Shown: positions 7,730-12,946 of the stretch, piece by piece
Numbering within the stretch: position 1 is the stretch's first letter
Layout of the letters: each line of letters starts with the position of its first letter
Assembly (NCBI GenBank): GCA_964435725.1
Contig: CAYTAJ010000064.1
Location: forward strand, 1-12,946
Reading direction: 5' to 3'
Source of the DNA: Litorimonas sp964435725
Lineage (GTDB): Bacteria; Pseudomonadota; Alphaproteobacteria; Caulobacterales; Maricaulaceae
Length of the DNA: 12,946 bases
The notes under the pieces: model-generated
Databases searched by the model: none
What the model was told of the DNA's origin: nothing
What the model saw: only the letters and a program-made list of their open reading frames with translations
Translations under genes and position numbers: made by a program

Positions 7730-8458
7730 GTGAAGTTTCTATACTTCGAGACTCTCGGCTCGACACAAGACTATGTGAAAGACCTCGCCGCCAAAGGTGA
7801 GGTTTCTCCAATTTGGGTCAGGGCAGGGTCGCAAAATGCAGGGCGGGGCCGTCGTGGTCGGCAATGGGTCTCCAAACCCGGTAATCTCTATGCCAGTGGT
7901 CTTTATCCTTGGGATGGGACTTCGGTGCTCAAACCCCTCTCCAGCTTCGTCGTGGCTTTGGCCGTGGCAGAGACACTTGGTGCCTATATCGACCCTGATA
8001 AAATCAGCTTGAAATGGCCCAATGATGTTTTGGTCGATGGGGCAAAGATTGCGGGCATTCTCTTGGAAGCGGGTGAGGGGTGGATAGCCATTGGTGTGGG
8101 CATAAATCTGGAACATCACCCCCAAAACCTGCCTTACCCTGTGACGCATTTATTAGAGCATATTGCGCCGGAAAAGCTTGATGATGCCGAACCTATTTAT
8201 GCAGGCCCTGACCCCATTCTCGTGACGCTTGCCAGTCATATTTCCAAAGGTCTTGAAACCTTACAGAGCCAAGGCTTTGAGTCTATCAGACAGACTTGGT
8301 TGAGCCGCGCCGCACGTATAGGAGAAATTATTACTGTTAATCTTGGAGAAGAACAGCTTAGCGGTACCTTTGAAACACTCTCAGAAAATGGAGCGTTGCA
8401 GCTTCGTCTCTCAGATGGCACTCTCAGGGACATATTGGCAGGCGATGTCTTACTATAG
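7730..8458 (+). CDS. birA: Biotin--[acetyl-CoA-carboxylase] ligase, class I without DNA-binding domain
   Basis: This enzyme activates biotin with ATP and attaches it to a lysine of biotin carboxyl carrier domains, for example in acetyl-CoA and propionyl-CoA carboxylases. The 242-aa protein starts directly in the catalytic domain (FETLGSTQDYVKD). It shows the biotin/AMP-binding loop GRGRRGRQW (38-46), the KWPNDVLVDGAKIAGILLE segment (95-113) with catalytic Lys106 by analogy, and GVGINL (122-127). The last ~50 residues (from LSRAARIGEIITVN) form the small SH3-like C-terminal domain. The N-terminal winged helix of E. coli BirA is absent, so it should not act as a bio-operon repressor. The GTG start at 7730 is supported by AAGG overlapping the nuoN stop and by the family N-terminus. 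It lies 12 bases after nuoN and 9 before coaX. Confidence 0.93.
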   Translation: MKFLYFETLGSTQDYVKDLAAKGEVSPIWVRAGSQNAGRGRRGRQWVSKPGNLYASGLYPWDGTSVLKPLSSFVVALAVAETLGAYIDPDKISLKWPNDVLVDGAKIAGILLEAGEGWIAIGVGINLEHHPQNLPYPVTHLLEHIAPEKLDDAEPIYAGPDPILVTLASHISKGLETLQSQGFESIRQTWLSRAARIGEIITVNLGEEQLSGTFETLSENGALQLRLSDGTLRDILAGDVLL

Positions 8459-8467
8459 AGGATAACT

Positions 8468-9235
8468 ATGCTGCTCGCGATTGATACGGGAAATACGAAT
8501 ACGCTCTTTGCCATTCATGATGGGAAAGAGTGGGTGATTGAATGGCGTATCGCAACGGACCCCACGCGCACAGCCGATGAATATGCGGTGTGGTTTCACC
8601 AGCTTTTGGAAATGCAAAAGCTGGATTTTGACAGCATTAGTGATTGTGTGATTTCAACCGTTGTTCCGCAGTCCTTGTTTAACATGCGGAATTTGGCCAG
8701 ACGCCATCTCAATGTGGATCCGATTATCGTTGGCGAGGATAATGTAGATGTCGGGATTGGCGTGCGTATCGACAATCCGGAACAGGTTGGGGCTGACCGC
8801 CTTGTGACGGCTTTGGGTGCGGTGCAGCGTTATAAAGGCCCGCTCATTATCATTGATAGCGGTACAGCCACGACATTTGATGTGGTGTCCGAGGATCGTT
8901 ATTTTGAAGGCGGTATCATCGCGCCGGGTATCAATCTCTCGGTCAAAGCCCTTCACGAAGCGGCGGCGCAACTCCCGCGTATTGAAATTCGTAAGCCTGA
9001 AAAGGTCATAGGCAAGAACACGGTTGCCGCCATGCAGTCAGGTATTTTCTGGGGCTATATTGGTTTGATTGATGGATTGGTAGAAAAAATCAAAGCCGAA
9101 GACGGCCGCGACTTTACTGTGATTGGCACGGGAGGCGTGGCATCCTTGTTCGAAGGGGCCTCTGCGACAATTGACCATTACGACTCGCAACTGACAATTG
9201 ACGGCTTATATGAGATATGGCGTCTAAATAAGTAA
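8468..9235 (+). CDS. coaX: Type III pantothenate kinase
   Basis: CoaX phosphorylates pantothenate with ATP, the first step of coenzyme A synthesis, and is not inhibited by CoA as type I enzymes are. The 255-aa protein has the ASKHA-fold signatures: the phosphate loop DTGNTNTLF (6-14) with Asp6, GADR (108-111) of the pantothenate site, IDSGTATTFD (129-138) with Asp130, and GGIIAPGI (148-155). A glycine-rich TGGVAS motif near residue 217 is also typical. These point to an active enzyme. AGAGGA overlaps the birA stop, 5 bases before the ATG. The neighbour birA is the usual partner of coaX in this order in alphaproteobacteria, as I recall. A perfect 10-bp inverted repeat lies inside the gene at 8599-8624. 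Confidence 0.95.
   Translation: MLLAIDTGNTNTLFAIHDGKEWVIEWRIATDPTRTADEYAVWFHQLLEMQKLDFDSISDCVISTVVPQSLFNMRNLARRHLNVDPIIVGEDNVDVGIGVRIDNPEQVGADRLVTALGAVQRYKGPLIIIDSGTATTFDVVSEDRYFEGGIIAPGINLSVKALHEAAAQLPRIEIRKPEKVIGKNTVAAMQSGIFWGYIGLIDGLVEKIKAEDGRDFTVIGTGGVASLFEGASATIDHYDSQLTIDGLYEIWRLNK
8599..8624 (+). repeat. Perfect 10-bp inverted repeat inside coaX
   Basis: CCAGCTTTTG and CAAAAGCTGG surround a 6-nt loop (GAAATG), with no mismatch. The bases that follow, ATTTTGAC, are only weakly T-rich. It encodes HQLLEMQKLD of CoaX. It could fold in the mRNA on either strand. No function is shown. Confidence 0.6.
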
Positions 9236-9271
9236 GTTGCATCGGTAATAGCCAAGATAAAGAATAATAAT

Positions 9272-10966
9272 ATGGCACAATCAAATCAGCATGACGAAGA
9301 ATTCGTCTTCCTCCCTTTAGGCGGAAGCGGTGAAATCGGCATGAACCTCAATGTCTTTGGCTTTGGCCCAGCGGATAATCGTCAGTGGGTGATTGTGGAT
9401 ATGGGCGTGACTTTTGGCGGGTCCGATACACCGGGTGTTGAAATCATTATGCCGGATATTTCATTCCTCGAAGAACAACGCGGAAATATCCTCGGCATAG
9501 TCCTGACCCATGCGCATGAAGATCATATGGGCGCTCTGGCGCGCCTCTGGCCGCGTTTGCGGTGCCCTGTCTATGCGACGCCTTTTACGATGTATTTAGT
9601 CAAAGACCGTCTGAGTGAATTCGACCTGCTCGACAGTGTGGAATTGCGAGACGTGCCTTTGAAAGGCTCGTTCTCTCTCGGGCCATTTGATTTTGACATG
9701 ATTACATTAACCCACTCAATTCCTGAGCCCAATGCGCTGGCGATTAAGACAAAGCTTGGTACGGTTCTGCATACAGGCGATTGGAAAATTGACCCTGAAC
9801 CGCAGATTGGGGAACCTGTCGATGAAGACGCTTTGCGCGCTTTGGGCAAAGCGGGCGTCACGGCGATGATTTGCGACTCAACCAATGTCTTCTCTCCGGG
9901 CGAAGCCGGCTCAGAAGAAGGCGTTCGCGAAGAACTCGGAAAAGTCATTGCTGAATTTGCAGGTCAGGGCGTGGCCGTGGCGGCCTTTGCCTCAAATGTG
10001 GCGCGGCTCGAATCTGTGATGTTGGCGGCGCGCGATAATGACCGCTCTGTCTGTTTGGTCGGACGATCTATGCGCCGCATGGTGGGCGCGGCGAAATCCG
10101 TTGGATTGTTAAAAAATATTGGTGAGCTTCTGTCCGAAGATGAAGCGCAGGCCTTGCCCTCACAACACGTGCTCTATCTCTGCACAGGCAGCCAAGGAGA
10201 GCCCCGTGCGGCTCTATCCCGCATTGCCTCTGGCCAACACCGCAGCGTGAAGTTTAAAGAAGGCGACGCGGTTATCTTCTCGTCCAAGATTATTCCTGGT
10301 AATGATAAAAACATCTTCGCCCTACAAAACGCTTTGGCAGATGACGGTGTTCACATCGTTACGGAAAAAGACCGCCCGATCCATGTCTCCGGGCACCCGT
10401 GCCGGGATGAGCTGTCCCGCATGTATGAATGGGTGAAGCCTGAAATCGCCATTCCTGTTCACGGTGAAAGACGGCATCTTTTGGAGCATGCGCGCCTTGC
10501 TAAGTCGCTCGGCATTGCAAAAGCCTATCCGCCGCGCAATGGTGAAATGATTAAACTCGCCCCCAATGGCCCTGAAGTCGTCGACATCACACCATCGGGT
10601 CGTCTGCATCAGGATGGCCATGCCATTGTATCTTCTGCTGATGAAGGTCTGCGTCAGCGCAAGAAAATGGCCTATGCGGGCCATGTGTCTGTGAGCCTTG
10701 TCGTCGATCAACGTGGAAAAATCATAAGCGGACCGGAACCCCGCATCAGCGGTTTCCCCGAGGGGAAGAAAGGTGAAATTCTCGATGTGCTTTTGGATGT
10801 CGTCGAAGATACCGCGCAGGATGCGTTCGAAGAACTCTCCATGAAAGCCCGTAAAGAAGAAGATTTGATTGAGGATAAACTCCGTGCTCGCATTAAACGC
10901 CGCGTGCGTGAAATGACGGATAAACGCACAATCGTCGAGGTTCTAGCCCATAAGGTGAAGACATGA
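9272..10966 (+). CDS. rnj: Ribonuclease J
   Basis: RNase J is a metallo-beta-lactamase/beta-CASP enzyme with 5'-3' exonuclease and endonuclease activity in RNA processing and decay. The 564-aa protein has the full domain set. The metal-binding motif is THAHEDHMG (His80, His82, Asp84, His85), with His148 in LTHSIPEPNA and Asp170 in LHTGDWKID. beta-CASP features are LYLCTGSQGEPRAAL (302-315), the IHVSGHP segment (His371, His375) and His397 in IPVHGERRHLL. The charged C-terminal end (LRARIKRRVREMTDKR) is typical. The 36-base leader after coaX is A/T-rich and has no strong Shine-Dalgarno, only AAGATAAAGAA. The stop overlaps the mce start in ATGA. Identity is firm; the split between exo- and endonuclease activity cannot be read from sequence. 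Confidence 0.95.
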   Translation: MAQSNQHDEEFVFLPLGGSGEIGMNLNVFGFGPADNRQWVIVDMGVTFGGSDTPGVEIIMPDISFLEEQRGNILGIVLTHAHEDHMGALARLWPRLRCPVYATPFTMYLVKDRLSEFDLLDSVELRDVPLKGSFSLGPFDFDMITLTHSIPEPNALAIKTKLGTVLHTGDWKIDPEPQIGEPVDEDALRALGKAGVTAMICDSTNVFSPGEAGSEEGVREELGKVIAEFAGQGVAVAAFASNVARLESVMLAARDNDRSVCLVGRSMRRMVGAAKSVGLLKNIGELLSEDEAQALPSQHVLYLCTGSQGEPRAALSRIASGQHRSVKFKEGDAVIFSSKIIPGNDKNIFALQNALADDGVHIVTEKDRPIHVSGHPCRDELSRMYEWVKPEIAIPVHGERRHLLEHARLAKSLGIAKAYPPRNGEMIKLAPNGPEVVDITPSGRLHQDGHAIVSSADEGLRQRKKMAYAGHVSVSLVVDQRGKIISGPEPRISGFPEGKKGEILDVLLDVVEDTAQDAFEELSMKARKEEDLIEDKLRARIKRRVREMTDKRTIVEVLAHKVKT

Positions 10967-11379
10967 TTGGTCCTTTAAATCACGTCGGCATAGCCGTTCC
11001 GGATATTAAAAAAGCACTCGATTTCTATCGTGATGTGCTCGGCGCGACGGATTGCACGGAACCCGCTATTCTAGCGCCACAGGGTGTGAAATATGCCTTT
11101 GTCAATTTGCCCAGCGGGCAGGTGGAACTGATTGAACCTTATGGCGATAAATCCCCCATCATTCGGTTTTTGGAAAAGAACCCAAAAGGCGGCCAGCATC
11201 ATATCTGTTTCGAAGTCGAAAACATCCATGAAGCGAAAGCCCTCATGGAAGAACGCGGGATGCGTGTCTTGGGCGAACCCCGTATCGGCGCGCATGGCAC
11301 ATTGGTGATTTTCCTCCACCCCGGCGACTCAGGCGGTGTTCTGATTGAACTCATGGAAAGCCATAAAGAGGAGCACTGA
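10963..11379 (+). CDS. mce: Methylmalonyl-CoA epimerase
   Basis: This enzyme interconverts (S)- and (R)-methylmalonyl-CoA between propionyl-CoA carboxylase and methylmalonyl-CoA mutase, feeding propionate-derived carbon into succinyl-CoA. The 138-aa protein is a vicinal-oxygen-chelate (glyoxalase-like) fold with two repeats, starting LNHVGIAVPDIKKALDFYRD and GQHHICFEVENIHEAKALME. Likely metal ligands are His7, Glu55 (in VELIEP), His80 and Glu129 (in LIELME), by analogy with the known enzyme. The final GDSGGVLIELME is typical. It overlaps rnj by 4 bases (ATGA), with AAGGTG upstream, which suggests coupled translation. A generic VOC dioxygenase is less likely given length, motifs and place. Confidence 0.92.
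   Translation: MIGPLNHVGIAVPDIKKALDFYRDVLGATDCTEPAILAPQGVKYAFVNLPSGQVELIEPYGDKSPIIRFLEKNPKGGQHHICFEVENIHEAKALMEERGMRVLGEPRIGAHGTLVIFLHPGDSGGVLIELMESHKEEH
11365..11373 (+). promoter_or_regulatory. Ribosome binding site of the DUF1467 gene
   Basis: AAAGAGGAG in the last codons of mce precedes the ATG at 11381 at normal distance. It decides that start over the in-frame ATG at 11345, which would overlap mce by 35 bases and add a polar, unrelated N-terminus. Confidence 0.65.
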
Positions 11380-11380
11380 C

Positions 11381-11656
11381 ATGAACCCGTTTTCCATGTT
11401 CGTTATGTTCCTCATTATCTGGTGGACAGTGCTGTTTGCTGTTCTGCCACTTGGTATTCGAGGGCAGGCTGAAGAGGATAATGTCGTGGAAGGGTCAGAG
11501 CCCGGCGCGCCCGTGGATAGCAATATCAAAGGTAAATTCATTTTGACGACAAAGGTCGCCGTCGTCGTTTGGGTGATTATCTGCGCAATCATTTGGTCCG
11601 GCTTACTGGATTGGGATATGTTCGGCGAATGGCTAGGACGAAGCCCGACGGGGTAA
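11381..11656 (+). CDS. DUF1467 family small membrane protein
   Basis: A 91-aa protein of unknown function with two membrane helices: residues about 4-26 (MFVMFLIIWWTVLFAVLPLG) and about 55-75 (TTKVAVVVWVIICAIIWSGL). Between them lies an acidic, Pro/Gly-containing loop, EEDNVVEGSEPGAPVDSNIK. The WWTVLFAVLPLG segment, the PGAP motif and the size match the DUF1467 family, which I know mainly from alphaproteobacteria, often between mce and proS. It starts 1 base after the mce stop, so it is probably translated from the same mRNA as rnj and mce. No catalytic residues are evident; a structural or assembly role in the inner membrane is a guess. Family assignment is from memory of the motif, not from a search. 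Confidence 0.8.
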   Translation: MNPFSMFVMFLIIWWTVLFAVLPLGIRGQAEEDNVVEGSEPGAPVDSNIKGKFILTTKVAVVVWVIICAIIWSGLLDWDMFGEWLGRSPTG

Positions 11657-11705
11657 GCCTTATTATCATGCCGTAATTTAATGGCATTTACAGTCACTTA
11701 GGCTT
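11655..11705 (+). terminator. Nested inverted repeats after the DUF1467 gene, possible weak terminator
   Basis: An outer pair, AAGCCT (11655-11660) and AGGCTT (11700-11705), encloses an inner pair, ATGCC (11668-11672) and GGCAT (11683-11687), with a 10-nt AT-rich loop. The outer arm overlaps the DUF1467 stop codon. The bases after it are TTGTTGCGTTG, not a real T-run, so an intrinsic terminator is only weakly supported. It is in the right place to end the upstream operon. Confidence 0.3.
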
Positions 11706-11731
11706 GTTGCGTTGCGTGAGTCGCGTTATGC
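11704..11731 (+). promoter_or_regulatory. Possible proS promoter
   Basis: TTGTTG (11704-11709) and TTATGC (11726-11731) are 16 bases apart and resemble weak -35 and -10 boxes, about 30 bases before the proS start. A GAGTC (GANTC) site at 11718-11722 lies between them. The boxes match the consensus only in part, so this is a suggestion drawn from the wider spacer and its position. Confidence 0.25.
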
Positions 11732-11732
11732 G

Positions 11733-11756
11733 AAACTCTGGATTGAAACAGAGTTT
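11733..11756 (+). promoter_or_regulatory. Perfect hairpin directly before the proS start codon
   Basis: AAACTCTG and CAGAGTTT are perfect inverted repeats of 8 bp around an 8-nt loop (GATTGAAA). The right arm ends 3 bases before the ATG at 11760 and contains the only purine-rich stretch (CAGAG) that could serve as ribosome binding site. Folding would hide it. A role in controlling proS translation is inference; it lacks the features of a T-box. Confidence 0.45.
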
Positions 11757-11759
11757 ACT

Positions 11760-12946
11760 ATGCGTCTCTCAAATTATTTTTTACCTGTTTTGAAAGAAAC
11801 GCCGTCAGAGGCCACAATTGCCTCGCATCAATTGATGTTGCGCGCCGGTATGATTAAGCAAAACAGCGCCGGGATTTATTCTTGGCTGCCTTTGGGCCTG
11901 AAAGTCCTGCGTAAGATTGAGACCATTGTCCGTGAAGAGCAGAATAAGGCCGGGGCGGTTGAGATGCTCATGCCGACGATCCAATCGGCGGACCTCTGGA
12001 AAGAAACGGGGCGTTACGAGGCCTATGGGCCGGAGATGCTCCGTATTACAGACCGCCATGAACGTGAGATGCTTTACGGTCCAACCAATGAAGACATGAT
12101 TACGGATATTTTCAGAACTTATATCCGGTCTTACAAAGACTTACCTAAACTTCTTTATCACATTCAGTGGAAATTCCGGGATGAAAGACGCCCCCGTTTT
12201 GGCGTGATGCGCGGTCGTGAATTCCTGATGAAAGACACTTATAGCTTTGACATTGATGAGGCGGCGGCACGTAAGTCCTATTACAAAATGTTCGTGGCTT
12301 ACCTCAACACATTTGCGCGTTTGGGTATCAAAGCCATTCCCGTCAAAGCCGACTCTGGCCCGATTGGTGGCGACCTGACCCATGAATTTGTTATTCTCGC
12401 AGAGACGGGTGAGAGCGAAGTGTTCTGTCACAAAGATTTGCTTGATATGGACGCACCGGGCGATGTGGATTTTGCAAGTGACCTCTCTGACCATGTTGAC
12501 AAACGCCGCGCGCTTTATGCGGCAACGGATGAAACGCATGATGCGGAGGCCTTTGCCGCCATCCCAGAAGAAAAGCAAATGACAGCCCGCGGTATTGAGG
12601 TCGGGCATATTTTCTATTTCGGCGATAAATATTCGGCCCCTATGGGGGCCAAAGTGATGGGGCCCGATGGTAAAGAACACGTCGTCCAAGGTGGGTCTTA
12701 CGGTATTGGTGTCTCACGCTTGGTCGGGGCGATTATCGAGGCCAGCCATGATGATAATGGCTGTATCTGGCCGAAATCGGTTGCGCCCTTTGGTGTCGGT
12801 ATCATCAACCTCAAAGCGGGCGATGAAGCCGCAGACGCGGCCTGTGAAGACCTCTACGCCAAGCTCTCAGATTTGGGCTGTGATCCGCTCTATGATGATA
12901 CGAATGAGCGCGGCGGCGTGAAATTCGGACGAATGGACCTGATTGG
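11760..12946 (+). CDS. proS: Prolyl-tRNA synthetase, short form lacking the INS editing domain, 3'-truncated
   Basis: ProS attaches proline to tRNA-Pro. The first 395 codons are present and the frame is open to the window end. The N-terminus MRLSNYFLPVLKE is typical for alphaproteobacterial ProS, which fixes the ATG at 11760. Class II motifs are visible: GPTNEDMITD (107-116), motif 2 around FRDERRPRFGVMRGREFLMK (139-158), DSGPIGGDLTHEF (198-210), and motif 3 VQGGSYGIGVSR (309-320). Only about 150 residues separate motifs 2 and 3, so the ~180-residue INS domain of E. coli ProS, which clears Ala-tRNA-Pro, is absent. The anticodon-binding domain begins near 342 (APFGVGIINL) and is cut off. Full length should be about 440 aa. 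It is preceded by a hairpin and a weak ribosome binding site. Confidence 0.95.
   Translation, partial: MRLSNYFLPVLKETPSEATIASHQLMLRAGMIKQNSAGIYSWLPLGLKVLRKIETIVREEQNKAGAVEMLMPTIQSADLWKETGRYEAYGPEMLRITDRHEREMLYGPTNEDMITDIFRTYIRSYKDLPKLLYHIQWKFRDERRPRFGVMRGREFLMKDTYSFDIDEAAARKSYYKMFVAYLNTFARLGIKAIPVKADSGPIGGDLTHEFVILAETGESEVFCHKDLLDMDAPGDVDFASDLSDHVDKRRALYAATDETHDAEAFAAIPEEKQMTARGIEVGHIFYFGDKYSAPMGAKVMGPDGKEHVVQGGSYGIGVSRLVGAIIEASHDDNGCIWPKSVAPFGVGIINLKAGDEAADAACEDLYAKLSDLGCDPLYDDTNERGGVKFGRMDLI

Noticed and set aside
8599..8632. Intrinsic terminator inside coaX
   Set aside because: The stem is good, but only ATTTTG follows, not a T-run, and it lies in the middle of an intact essential-type gene.
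11345..11380. Earlier ATG for the DUF1467 gene
   Set aside because: It lies inside mce and adds a polar N-terminus; ATG at 11381 has AAAGAGGAG upstream and begins the family-like helix.
11712..11759. Upstream in-frame TTG start for proS
   Set aside because: It would add 16 residues not typical of ProS; MRLSNYF at 11760 matches the usual start.
12635..12650. 6-bp GGCCCC/GGGGCC stem in proS
   Set aside because: It is all G/C but short and explained by SAPMGAK codons; no other signal is near.
11805..12689. Long opposite-strand open frames over proS, and similar ones over rnj and birA
   Set aside because: They lie antisense to well-recognised genes, have no recognisable protein features and follow from the codon use of the sense gene.
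1..12946. Novel defence, mobile or biosynthetic system, CRISPR array, tRNA or rRNA
   Set aside because: All coding capacity is accounted for by known housekeeping families with short spacers; I saw no repeat array, integrase, transposase or RNA gene.

Overview
The window looks like the chromosome of an alphaproteobacterium with a base composition near 50 % GC (judged by eye). Three things suggest this: a nuo operon ending H-I-J-K-L-M-N; a following block of birA, coaX, rnj, mce and a DUF1467 gene leading into proS, an order I recall from alphaproteobacteria; and a short prolyl-tRNA synthetase without the usual bacterial insertion domain. A marine Caulobacterales/Maricaulales/Hyphomonadaceae-like source is plausible but not shown. 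All genes are on the plus strand and tightly packed. I see no mobile element, RNA gene, CRISPR array, phage gene or defence gene.

Layout. Bases 1-6278 hold nuoH (5' end outside the window), nuoI, nuoJ, nuoK, nuoL and nuoM, and nuoN follows to 7717. Together they form the membrane arm of proton-pumping NADH:quinone oxidoreductase (complex I) plus one Fe-S subunit of the peripheral arm. From 7730 come birA (biotin-protein ligase without a DNA-binding domain), coaX (type III pantothenate kinase), rnj (ribonuclease J), mce (methylmalonyl-CoA epimerase) and a small two-helix DUF1467 membrane protein ending at 11656. A 103-bp spacer, the longest gene-free stretch, then leads to proS, which runs off the window end.

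Assembly state. nuoL and nuoM are each interrupted by exactly 100 Ns. In both cases the 55 bases before the gap are repeated exactly after it. Removing the Ns and one repeat copy (155 bases) restores one open frame in each gene: NuoL of 690 aa and NuoM of 514 aa. The gaps are therefore best read as scaffolding artefacts between contigs that overlap by one 55-base k-mer, not as real frameshifts or duplications.

How the genes work together. The nuo genes build a respiratory proton pump. The downstream genes are housekeeping. BirA supplies biotinylated carboxylases such as propionyl-CoA carboxylase, whose product Mce isomerises. CoaX makes the CoA precursor that both pathways consume. RNase J processes and degrades RNA, and ProS charges tRNA-Pro. 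I found no new biological system. The points most worth checking are the two collapsible gaps, a perfect inverted repeat that runs up to the proS start codon, a 10-bp perfect inverted repeat inside coaX, and the uncharacterised DUF1467 protein.
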